Source: Circinella minor
Taxonomy: Eukaryota > Mucoromycota > Mucoromycetes > Mucorales > Lichtheimiaceae
Length of the DNA stretch: 64,000 nucleotides
Assembly: GCA_016758965.1 (NCBI GenBank)
Contig: JAEPRB010000181.1
Location: 19,119-83,118, forward strand
Direction of reading: 5' to 3'
Shown: positions 10,588-20,430 of the stretch, piece after piece
Layout: every line of letters begins with the position of its first letter
Position numbering within the stretch: the first letter of the stretch is position 1
Notes under the pieces: model-generated
Seen by the model: the letters and a program-made list of their open reading frames with translations, nothing else
Database searches by the model: none
What the model was told of the DNA's origin: nothing
Made by a program: the position numbers and the translations under genes

Positions 10588-12583
10588 ATGTCGCATAACA
10601 ACGAACATAGTGAACAACCCAAGGTAAACCCCCCCCCTATATACACATACACTTTTATCTTTTTTTGTTTTTATTAACTCTTTTTTTTTTATATTATAGC
10701 AAGAGAATAATGACGAAATTATTGACGATGAATATATTCGTCCCGAAGATATTGCTGAAGAAACTATTATAGATCTTGATCAAGGAGAACCTATGGAGGA
10801 TGAATCGGACGATGATCAAGGTAGAATTTTACAATTTAAAACAAAAAAAAAAAACTATTTTACTTTATTAAAATAAAAAGTGAATGAATATACTGACTGA
10901 ATTGTTATAAAATAAAATAAAAAAGGTGAACCAATAACAGGTCTTGAAGGTTATCCTATGCGTCCTTCTGCTGATGATGAAAATATGATGGAACTTGCTG
11001 ACGATTCAGTTCAAGGTTTTTTTGATCACCATGGTAAAAAGAAAAAGATTTATTTTCCCCACTAAAAAAAAAAAAAATAATAATAATTTTTTTCTTTTTA
11101 ATTTGATAGAACCTGTTTATGGTGTTGCATTACATCCAAAAGATTCAACTATTGTTATAAGTGGTGGGGGTGATGATAAAAGTTATTTATGGCGTAATGA
11201 TACGGGTGAAAAAATATTTCAATTGGATGGTCATACAGATTCAGTTACTGCTGTTGCATTTAGTGTAGATGGTGATTATGTTGCTTCTGCTGGTATGGAT
11301 GGTAAAGTACGTGTTTGGAAAGCACATACAGGTGAATTTTGTACTGCAGTAGAAGGTCCTGATGAAATTGTGGTAAGTTTTTTTTTTTTTTTTTTAAAAA
11401 AAATATTCAATAGCAAAAAAAAAAAAATGTTGATTTGAATATTCTTTTTTTTTTTTTTTTTGTAGTGGATTGATTGGCATCCAAAAGGAAATATTGTATT
11501 AGCAGGTGCTTCAGATTCAACTATTTGGATGTGGGCCAGTAAGTAATTTTTTTTCTGTTTTGTGTTTTAAATATTATATATATATATATATATTAACTAA
11601 TTAACTAATTAAATAATAATAATAATAGTGCCTAGTGGTAAATTCATGAATATTTTTAATGGTCATATTGGTCCAGTAACAGCAGGTCATTTTACTACGG
11701 ATGGTAAAAAAATTGTTTCTGTTGCAGAAGATACTTCATTAATTATTTGGGATCCTAAATCTGCTGCTGCTTTACATCGACTTTCGGGTGAGGATGCTCG
11801 TTTCCATACTGAACCTATTACAAGTATAGCAACCAATAAAGAAAGTACACTTGCTATTACTGGTTGTATGGATGGTAAAGCACGTCTTATTAATATAACG
11901 AATGGTCAGGTAAAAAAAAAAAGGATTCATTTTATGGTTTTTATTGAAACCAAAAAGAAAAAAAAAACTTATCAATATTATAATAGATTGTTGCATCTCT
12001 TGAAAATCATACTGGATCTATTGAAACTGCTGACTTTTGTGATATGTAAGTATTTATCTCTTGGTAATTTCTGGTAATATTAAATAGATAAACTTATTTG
12101 TGTTATATATATATATATACAGTCTTAGTTTGGCAGCTACTGGTTCAACGGATGGTAATATCTCTATTTGGGATGTTCAAACTCAACGATTACGTTCCAC
12201 TCTTTCACATGAGGTAAATATATATAATTGAGTTAATAATAATAATAAAAAAAAAACTGATATATTAACTATTGTTTTTTGATATATAGGATGCCGTTGT
12301 TAAAGTTAAATTTGTAAAGAATTCTCCTTTATTAGTATCATGTTCTGCAGATAAATCAATTAAAATGTGGGATGTTCGAACAGGACAATTAATTAAATCA
12401 TGGATTGGTCACAGTGATACAGTACTTGATTTTGCAGTATCTGAGTAAGTTCATTATATTATTATTATATATATATATGAGGGAATTAAAAATTAACTTT
12501 TTATTTTATTTTAACTATTTAGTGATGGAAAGACTATTGTAAGTGGTTCTGATGATGGAACATGTCTTGTTTTTAAGGCATAA
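10588..12583 (+). CDS. SQT1: SQT1/AAMP-like WD40 protein, ribosomal protein L10 chaperone
   Basis: WD40 beta-propeller of the Sqt1/AAMP family. In yeast it captures nascent Rpl10 (uL16) and escorts it to the pre-60S particle. Ten exons: 10588-10623, 10700-10820, 10926-11033, 11110-11372, 11466-11538, 11629-11909, 11987-12045, 12123-12213, 12290-12444 and 12523-12583; total 415 residues. The first 85 residues are strongly acidic, typical of the family and used for binding the basic client. The repeats follow from about residue 90, with clear GH/WD signatures (DGKVRVWKAH, DTSLIIWDP, DGNISIWDVQ, DKSIKMWDVR) and the last blade SGSDDGTCLVF. All introns are GT-AG and phases match. The start is the first ATG with an acidic N-terminus. 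An AAMP-type role outside ribosome assembly is the alternative. Confidence 0.94.
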
Positions 12584-13125
12584 AGATGATGTATGACTAT
12601 TACCTTTGTTTTTTTTTATTTCCTCTTATTATCATTTCAATTTCTTGCATCTTTTTCTATCTCTTTATAATAAATATCATATAAGCAAAAACTCCCCTTC
12701 CCAAAAAAAAAAAACAAACAACATTTTGCATTCCCCCCCTTCAAAATAAAAGAAATAAAAAACTTGTATACTATTAATTTCAAAGTATTATAATGTTTAG
12801 CCGACGGAAGGAAAATGGGATGCATCCAATCAAAAAATTAGATATTTATAGTAAGAAAAAAAAAAAAAAAGGATAAAGTATATTCCTTTAAAACACTTTT
12901 GAAACCAAGAACTTTTTTTGATTTAAATGGAAATGAAATTTTTATTTTTATTTTATATGAAAAATATAAAAAAATAATTGGGAATGCATTAAATAAATAA
13001 TATGAATGGGATGAATAAATAAATGATTAACATGAGTGAATGAAAATGAAAAGAAGGGTGGGGTAACAAATATGCAAGTAGTTTATGAGGTATATGTATG
13101 GTATCCGAATTTATATAATTTCTTT
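12584..13125. other. convergent 3' intergenic region
   Basis: 541 bases between the stop codons of SQT1 and the small serine-rich gene. AT-rich, with A-runs and AATAAA-like hexamers on both strands (for example near 12670 and 13015), consistent with two polyadenylation regions. No gene seen. Confidence 0.6.
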
Positions 13126-13386
13126 TTAAGCACCTGTGTTGGTACAATCAGAATTTTGCATATAATGTCTTGAAATAGGATCATGAAAACCACCAAGATA
13201 ATCAGGTACATTAGAATGACGCATAGGATCAGAAAGATATTTATCATTTGGACTTGAATGAATAGTTGAGTCTTCAAATATAAAAGATCCAGGTCTTGAA
13301 TTGGATGGTGTAGAAGTAGTCGTTGATAAAAAATCTTCAGAAGTAGATTTATGTTGAAAATGTTTGATAAAAGATGAAAAACCCAT
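13126..13386 (-). CDS. small serine-rich protein of unknown function
   Basis: Single-exon ORF of 86 residues beginning MGFSSFIKHF. It is rich in S, T, P, H and N, with no membrane segment or known domain. Codon use resembles the neighbouring genes, the AT-rich flanks change sharply at its ends, and a TATA-like element lies about 150 bases upstream. Glycine at position 2 is noted, but residue 6 is F rather than S/T, so myristoylation is not well supported. A trinucleotide TAG/TTG tract fills the leader (13405-13450). Probably a real fungal small protein. Confidence 0.6.
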   Translation of the reverse strand: MGFSSFIKHFQHKSTSEDFLSTTTSTPSNSRPGSFIFEDSTIHSSPNDKYLSDPMRHSNVPDYLGGFHDPISRHYMQNSDCTNTGA

Positions 13387-13533
13387 TTTGATATTTGTAT
13401 TTAAAGTAGTAGTAGTAGTAGTAGTTATAATTGTTGTTGTTGTAGTAGTAATAGTTTTGGGTATTTGGTTAAAATAGTTGAGGTAATAATATAGAATTAA
13501 AAATATTTTTTTTTTTTACAAGAAGTGTGAGCT

Positions 13534-13543
13534 CTTTATATAC
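13534..13543 (-). promoter_or_regulatory. TATA-like box
   Basis: Reads GTATATAAAG on the minus strand, about 150 bases upstream of the ATG at 13386. The intervening leader is a TAG/TTG microsatellite. Plausible core promoter for the small serine-rich gene. Confidence 0.45.
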
Positions 13544-13574
13544 TTTTTTAAAATGTAAAAATGGTTATCCGGTT

Positions 13575-14210
13575 TTATGAAACTAAAACGGATGGACCCT
13601 TTTCCGAATTAAATTCATTGGATAGCGGACATTCAATGATTCCAAAAGTTTCCTTCTTCTCGGGAATATCGTAATGTTTTTCGCCAAAACGTTCCATTAT
13701 TGCATGCGCCCTGTTTATTAAAAGTTGTTCACGTTCTTTAATAAACGGAAAAGGGGTTGGAGAGGGTAAAAAAAAAAACATAAAGTTTTTCTTTAAAATA
13801 AAATAAAATTCTATTCTTTAAAAATATTTGAATATTTGAATTTTTATTTTTATTTTTTGATTTAGGAAAATCCTATTGTTTTTGGGGTTATTTGTTGTCT
13901 GTGCTTTTTTATATACCCGTTTGCGGTGATATGACGTTTCATAAGAATGAAACAATGGCACGGACCACACTTCTTTTAGATTACCTAAAAAAGAAAACGT
14001 TTTTCCGTTAAATAAATCCTTTTTTTTTTTTTCCGTTATCATTATATTATTCCATTTTTATATTTAAATAATAATAAATAATAAATAAATGGATTTCATA
14101 TAATAAAAACATGGAACATTTGTTTTATTATAATACAATAATAAACAAAATGGTGAATGCAATTAATATTTTTTTTTACGTACTTTGTATAAAACATCCA
14201 TTTGTTTCAT
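13575..14210 (-). CDS. uncharacterised small protein, three-exon model (tentative)
   Basis: Not recognised. Proposed exons 14210-14180 (MKQMDVLYK...), 13984-13917 (NLKEVWSVPLFHSYETSYHRKR) and 13790-13575 (ending GPSVLVS) keep one frame and give 104 residues with GT-AG sites. The middle and last exons look protein-like (EREQLLINRAHAIMERFGEK). The weak point is the start of exon 3, which would translate a T-run into several phenylalanines; a different acceptor may be right. No domain, signal peptide or membrane segment is clear. Confidence 0.42.
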
Positions 14211-16275
14211 CTTGAGCTGAGTTGTTCTCGGGTGAGGAAGGAGTGAACTGGATAAGATATAAATGTCAAACACATGAACTCGGCAAAAAGATTCCTTTTT
14301 TGTTTTGTTTTTTTTTGTTATCATATAAAATTATACGTAAAGAAAAGAGATAATAAAGATAAAGAGAAATTTGATTCATTACTTAATTATCTTTTTTTTA
14401 GCGCTTTTTTTTTTTTTTTTACCTTATGATCATTTAGTTCATATTTTCAAATAATCAAATATACGTATCATTTAAAAATTGAGGATTTAATTCAAAAAAC
14501 ACTACAAAAGAATAAGTCATAATATCTTTGATAGGGGTTAGAGTATAATCTTGGAGAACCGAAAAGAAAATCGGATTCTCTCTCTCTACGTATTTTTATA
14601 TTAAAATCACAAAAAAAAAAAAAAAGGAATTTTTCATGCGTGTCCCCCCCCTCCCCCTCTGTTATAGTTTATTTAACAGGCCCACTTTAACAAAATACCT
14701 GATTAATATATTAAACATTTCATTTATTTGATCGAAATTGTTGTTATTATTTGTAATTCTTTTCATTTTTGGTATACAATCAGAAATTACTATTACGTAT
14801 ATACAGCCTTGAACACAATTACTACCAAAGGCGAAGCCAGGAAGGAGGATTACTACCTAGTTATTTTTTATAAAATAAAAAAATCATTTGTTCTCTGGTA
14901 TCGAAAATTTTGTTAGTAAATTCACATTTTAACGTCTTAGGTAACAATAGCACTCAGAATAGATATATTGATACTTTAATCATTTGAGACTATAGCTCTC
15001 TAACAAGAGTACCTCTTTTTTTTAATCGTTTCCAAAAGATCGTCTTTTTAAATAATCCTGCTTCATCTTTGATAAAAAATATATATTACTCGAAGTCAAA
15101 TATTTTTTTCTCTTTTGAGCTTAAAAAATCCATGCCTTTCTCTTTCTAAAAGTTTCATCTACAAGTCATACACAAAAAAAAAAAAAAAAAAAAGCTTCAT
15201 CTGGGAACTTTGATTTTGATCGAGTAAACTTCTTCATGGTTATAAAGTTCACAATGTGATTTATACGACATGTTTCTGTAACCCATATATACTTTAAATT
15301 TTTTTTTTCACAAACTTTTTCTTGTGCTTAAATTTTATTATAAGAATGGGATCTTTATCATATAACGTTTAACGAAATACAGTGTTACGTTTCGTTTGGT
15401 ACAGTCGCAAGACCTTCTCTCGACGGAATAACGTTAAAAAATAAAGGTAGGGGTTAAGTAAGTAAAAAGTATATTTTAATAAAAGACTTTTTATGTCTGT
15501 TTGTGTCACTAATAAAATGATATACTGAAGTGGGAGTTCACGGTTTCTGGTCTTTATATGCCAAAACCACTAATAATGATAGTAAAGAATATTTTCTCAA
15601 TTGATCGTAATAAATAAGACTGATAATAATAACTTGTTTATTTATTGAATTTAATTTTTGAAGAGAAGATATTGATATTAAAATAAAAGATAATTGTGAA
15701 CTGAAGATCTTTGAAAACTAAATTTGAAGGGGTTATTTATACTAAATATAGAAGTGAAGAGAATTCACACAATAGTGAAGTTGTTACTACGTAAGTAAAC
15801 AAAAAAAAAAGAAATAAATTGGGAAACAAGGAAATAATAAAAATTTACTGGTTTTAGTAAAAATATGTAGGGCGTAACAACAGTATATATCGTAATTTAT
15901 TAATGTTGGTAATGATTTATGATGTATCTTTTCATTCTTTATACGTTGACATGAAATAAAGATTTACGGTTTACTACGTATCTCTAAAACGACCATACGT
16001 CTACAACTACATTTTTTCTGTATACTCTAACATTCCAAGTATCCGAGTAGCCCCTGCTGCACGTCGAGTAATATTTTCTATAATAGTATAATCAATGAGT
16101 TCGATGATGTATTTGTCAGAAAGCGAGACGTGACTGGAACAAAACTAATTTCAATTTGTTCTTTCTTATTAACATTTTGCTTTTACTATATGTTGTTCAA
16201 TAGTAGTAATTAAGCTGATATAGTTGTATTCAATAATTATGCTCATGTACGTATACTGCTAAAATATAACCGCTT

Positions 16276-16520
16276 TTTTCTACTAGGTCCAGAACCAGTT
16301 GCAGATCATTTATCAGAAAAAAAGTTTTTTTTTTATCATACGTACATGATATTTCTGGTCATACAATACTGTATCTTGATTCTGCTACGTAATAAATAAA
16401 AGTATATCAGACTGGATCAAGTATATATGTTGTTTCTTATACAATTATATGTAGTAAATACGTAAGAACCATTTACTGGTCATAATTATCTACTTACTAC
16501 CGTATGTATTCTTCTACACA
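16276..16520 (+). repeat. dispersed repeat, copy A
   Basis: About 240 bases alignable by eye to 44435-44680. Shared blocks include TCAG followed by a T-run, CGTACATGATATTT, GCTACGTAA(T/C)AAATAAAAGTA and ATACAATT(A/T)TATGTAGTAAAT. Copy B sits directly upstream of a DDE transposase relic, so this is probably the solo flank of the same transposon type. Confidence 0.65.
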
Positions 16521-16779
16521 TAATTAATATTATATAACTAAGATCGCTTGTACGTATAAATACTGTAATTTTATTTTTAAGCAGTAAATAATAAAACGAA
16601 ATGCATCAGATCGCAGTGTAAAAAAAAAAAAATACTAGTTGAAGAGAATGTAATAGGATTAGAAATGCAGTGATGGTTTTAATCGGATTGTTTTTTTAAA
16701 AAAATAAGTGATCATATATATAAGAGATAATTAATTCTTGCTACTCTGTTTATCCAAGCCTACTCTTGGTTTCTACTAT

Positions 16780-17470
16780 ATGACTTCAACCCAATAAGTG
16801 TATCTTCTCGTTTTATACGTACAGGACCTATAATTTTTACAATAGAGTCTGTTCGTATTTGTGCCTTCACTTTGGTTCTACGTATGAAAGTTATTTTTGC
16901 CTTAACTTACAATCTATTAACAATTCACACAGTTCGTTTTATAATAATGTATGTCATTTAGAATTTTTACAATGACTTTTGTTTGTATCTGTTCTTTTCT
17001 GGAGCATTTAAACCAGCATTAGCTCCACTCCCTTGTTTTTTTTTTATAACTTACTTCCTATTCATATTCAACACACGTGGTTATAAAGTAATGGATATCA
17101 TTTATAATGTTTGTGATGAATTTTGTTAGCATGTGTTCCTTTTTTATGTCATCCATAACGAAAATTAAACTCCAAGCTCTTTTTAATTTACCATCTATTA
17201 ATATTCAACACATTAGGTTTTAAGGTAATGTATATCATTTATAATTTTTACAATGAATTACTGTTAGTATTTTTTGTTTTGTTTTTTGTTTTGTTTTTTG
17301 TGCGATTATAAGAAACGTTAACTTTTCTCTTTTATTTTATTTTAATTCACTAACTATTATTAGTAATAAGTATTCAACGAATATGGTTTCAAAGTAAAGG
17401 ATATGTATCATTTATAATTTTGATAATGAATATTGTTAGTATGTTTGATCTTTGTTGTCATTATGTTGAT
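16780..17470. repeat. diverged tandem array, five units of about 130-175 bp
   Basis: A recurring core, TATAATTTTTACAATGAAT followed by a TGTTAGTATGT-like tract, begins at 16829, 16959, 17103, 17240 and 17413. Each is preceded by a shared TATTCAACA...GGTTATAAAGTAATG-like block in the later units. Units are strongly diverged and show no clear coding phase. Confidence 0.6.
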
Positions 17471-18176
17471 ACGTACGTTCTCTGTCGTACTGTATTGTGT
17501 TAGAAAAATGAATAAAAAGTAATACGTATAATTCCGAGTAGTATATGACTCAAGGAAAAGGATAAGTTATAATAAATAACTTGAAAAAGTTTACGTAAGA
17601 ATAAAAGAATTCGATTAATTTAATACGTAACTAACAAAGTAAATTAATCCCGATTGTAGGGTGAAAATAAAAAATAAGAGCGAGTGAACCAAGTATTTTA
17701 TTAGAGCTTTTTAGTAGAACTAAAGATTTAATTTGAGGAAGAAAGATGTCTTATTTATATTAATTTTGTATCTATCTATCCTAAGTTGATAATTGGCTGA
17801 AAATCATGAGTATTAGTAACTTGCATACTACTTGTAACAGTTACTTGCAAGTGTTGCAATTACTTATACGGGTGTCCTTTCCTGGTTTAGGTAACATTTA
17901 CGAGTACATGTCACAATTGTCTTGATTATCTTTAACAGATGTTGGTTCTATCGGTGTGAATGGAACACACTATTCATGATAAATACTTCTTTATTTGTTG
18001 AATAATTATAATAGCGAGATATTACCGATTTTGATAAATTATAAGGTGATAATATATATGAAAAAAAAGAAGGGGGGGGGAGAAGGGAAAAAGGGGTAAC
18101 ATATTCTCGTACTTTTTAGAGTTCGACGTCCTGTTGAACAATGAGATGATGTGGGAACCCTACAGAGACCAGAGCA

Positions 18177-18710
18177 TTATAGTACGAGTTGACTATTGCG
18201 TGCAGTTTGCTGTCGGCTGTAATATAATTGCCATGTATATGCTTTATTTTTTATATAATCGCGAATAGCCTTATGCCTGGAAGATTCGTCCGGGAGTATC
18301 CATAGTGTGGAAACTAGGTGTACTGCAATACTGTTTGCGAGTAGTCTTCTAGCCGTTTCCAGGTCCTCTTGTGCTTGTTGTCTGGTCAAATGCGCATTTA
18401 CACGTTCTTGAATCAAATCGAAAAAAAATGATTTTTCAACTATTTTTTCCTTGTTTTTTAGCACCTGTTTTGGTGGGGGGTGGTGGAGGTACTCAGGGTC
18501 ATACGTTCGAAACAACATATGGTCTCCGTTATTGACAGTGAGAATTGGTAAGTTTGTTGTTTTTTCGGTATTCCAAATAGTCTCATGGTGATATACACCT
18601 TCCACTGGGGTGTCCCAACCGGACATTTCGTCTTTAATCGAGGTCGCTGATGTATTTTCGGAAGACATCGATTGATTGCTGAGTGAATAGGTAGTAGTTG
18701 AGTTGGACAT
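18177..18710 (-). CDS. orphan protein of 177 residues in a repeat island
   Basis: Not recognised. Uninterrupted single-exon ORF with balanced composition. The N-terminal 40 residues are S/T-rich; a middle part reads GDHMLFRTYDPEYLHHPPPK; the C-terminal 80 residues are predicted helical, with many R, Q, A and L (QEDLETARRLLANSIAVHL, SSRHKAIRDYIKNKAY). No membrane segment. A TATA box (18785-18792) lies about 75 bases upstream of the ATG, which argues for a transcribed gene rather than chance. GC content is visibly higher than its surroundings. It could be a domesticated or still mobile element gene, given the gypsy relic next door. Confidence 0.6.
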   Translation of the reverse strand: MSNSTTTYSLSNQSMSSENTSATSIKDEMSGWDTPVEGVYHHETIWNTEKTTNLPILTVNNGDHMLFRTYDPEYLHHPPPKQVLKNKEKIVEKSFFFDLIQERVNAHLTRQQAQEDLETARRLLANSIAVHLVSTLWILPDESSRHKAIRDYIKNKAYTWQLYYSRQQTARNSQLVL

Positions 18711-18784
18711 GTTTTTATAATTTTAAAAAAATTTTATTATAAGGAGTTGATAATGAAAATTAAAATTTGAGGTGTTCAAGAGGG

Positions 18785-18792
18785 TATTTATA
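18785..18792 (-). promoter_or_regulatory. TATA box for the 18177-18710 gene
   Basis: TATAAATA on the minus strand, 75-82 bases upstream of the ATG at 18710. Good consensus and spacing. Confidence 0.55.
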
Positions 18793-19098
18793 TTATAATG
18801 TCTTTGATTTTGATAGGGATAATTTTGTTAAAAGTGATGGTTCTTGCAACTATCACATGTTTTTGCAATTTTTTTTTTTGGGCAATGTCTGCATGAAGTT
18901 ATGGGAGTTGTAGTTATTGTCAGTTTAGTAAAATTGCTGCATTTCATAATACACAGTACTATTTTTATGATGGTGATGGTGATGATGTTATTTTATTTAT
19001 TGCTATTACTATTATATTTAAGAGATAGTTTGATAAAGAAAGAGATATATTGTAATTAGAGGGGTTAAAAAAAGAAGAAAACATTTTAATTATGATAT

Positions 19099-19485
19099 TT
19101 ATCTCCATAGTCTGGAGAAAAGACGGCGAATAGTATTGTTACTATTAGTGACTAATTTATGGGGGAGGTTGTTTGCTTTTAAGATTTCTTTGAGACCTTC
19201 AGATCTCCTTCTATGACAAAGAATTCTTAAGTTTTCCTTGCTAGTTATATCTGCCACTAGTTGCTCTGTCAGTCTTGATCGATGCTGAATAATATGTTTC
19301 TTGTAATTTTCGTATTTAGAATACTCTAGATACAATTCAATTGTTCGCGGAGACAATCCAAGTTCGGTAGCATTATGACCTTGTTGTCCTCCTAACAAGG
19401 GCGGAAAGCATTCTTCTTCATTATCGGTGGTGTATTTTGAAACCAATGAGAGATTTCTTCTGTCATAACGACAGTTGGGACCCAT
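19099..19485 (-). CDS. orphan basic protein of 128 residues in a repeat island
   Basis: Not recognised. Intact ORF beginning MGPNCRYDRRNLS and ending RRLFSRLWR. It is basic overall, with a likely all-helical second half (ELYLEYSKYENYKKHIIQHR, RSEGLKEILKANNLPHKL). Sits 388 bases upstream of the 177-residue orphan on the same strand and just downstream of a decayed gypsy integrase. Its upstream region has a TATA box and a perfect CRE palindrome at normal spacing. Codon use and lack of stops suggest it is, or recently was, under selection. Confidence 0.58.
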   Translation of the reverse strand: MGPNCRYDRRNLSLVSKYTTDNEEECFPPLLGGQQGHNATELGLSPRTIELYLEYSKYENYKKHIIQHRSRLTEQLVADITSKENLRILCHRRRSEGLKEILKANNLPHKLVTNSNNTIRRLFSRLWR

Positions 19486-19573
19486 AGTAACTGTTCTACT
19501 GTAGAGTTTTGGTTTAAAATGTTCAATTGTTCAGACTTTTTTTTTTTGAAGAAGATAATGACGGTTGAAATTG

Positions 19574-19608
19574 TATATATATGCATTCGATTTTTATGGG
19601 TGACGTCA
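19574..19608 (-). promoter_or_regulatory. TATA box and CRE (TGACGTCA) upstream of the 19099-19485 gene
   Basis: TATATATA at 19574-19582 lies about 90 bases upstream of the ATG at 19485. The perfect CREB/ATF palindrome TGACGTCA at 19601-19608 is 18 bases further upstream. The palindrome plus TATA arrangement is that of a bZIP-regulated promoter. Confidence 0.55.
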
Positions 19609-19639
19609 TTTAGCATATCATCTTTTTTGAGCGTCTTTA

Positions 19640-20430
19640 ATTGATTACCACTTTATTGGTTTGCTTTATGAACTATGCATGGTCCCAGCCAACTTTCCTG
19701 ACCAAGATGTCTCAATTGTACTGTTATACACTTGTACGCTATCTCCTATGTGGAAAGCCGACTGCATGCAAGTGCTTTTTCTTGCCTCATTTTTTGAGAT
19801 GCATCTACTTTTTCCAGTACGTCGGTCGATTTATACTTTTATTTTTTTAGAAAGTTGATTTTATGACCACTTGTTATTCTTTAGTCTGTTCTATTATTCT
19901 ATCGAAAGAAGTGAATGTTTTTTTTGCCCCATAATTTTAGTAAATAAAGTGGCGTTTGTTTTGTTGTTTCTTGTATTATAGTACGATATCCAAATAGTGC
20001 AGCTGCAGGTAAGTGTGAACCCCAGTCATCTTTTTCATGCTTTGGCCTTTTTTTTTTTTTTTTTTTTAGCATCTGTCCAAGACTTCTGTTAAAATGCTCT
20101 ACACTAGGCCTTGTGTTTGACTTTGATGGGAGCTCCCCCCCCCTGCGTCATTCTATGAAAAAATGATTACAAGTTTCTTTTACCAATTTGCTTATAAAAA
20201 AGGTAGTTTATTATTGTTCATCACAATAGCTAGAGGTCCACGTCGACAGATTACATTTTCTTGTATGAAAAAAAGCCAACTTCTGTTGCATTTGCATATT
20301 GAAGGGCCTTTACTCCTACTACCCATTTTTCTAAAATAGTCAATGGCAACAACAACAATATTGGTTACCAGATTGGGATAGACAAAAGTGTTTGGTATCT
20401 ATGACTGTATAATACCATGGTTCTGGTTTT
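19640..20430 (-). pseudogene. decayed Ty3/gypsy integrase
   Basis: Minus-strand relic with the usual order of gypsy integrase motifs in shifting frames. VVAIDYFRKWV with ALQYANATEV comes first (around 20280-20340). Then CRRGPLAIVM-NNN, where the second catalytic Asp of a typical SDNG is now N (around 20200-20245). Next are SKLVKETCNHFF, SQTQGLV and VEHFNRSLGQ at the Glu region (20040-20120), then LQLHYLDIVL and a YGAKKT...DRIIEQTKE block downstream (19870-20010). Stops, frameshifts and the missing Asp make it inactive. Expected reverse transcriptase motifs were not found to the right. Confidence 0.75.

Larger units (their letters stand above)
14211..18176. other. 4 kb AT-rich intergenic island with decayed repeats
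   Basis: No ORF with protein-like composition was found on either strand. The stretch has frequent TACGTA motifs, an old dispersed repeat (16276-16520) and a diverged tandem array (16780-17470). It is best read as a graveyard of transposons too mutated to classify. Confidence 0.65.
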
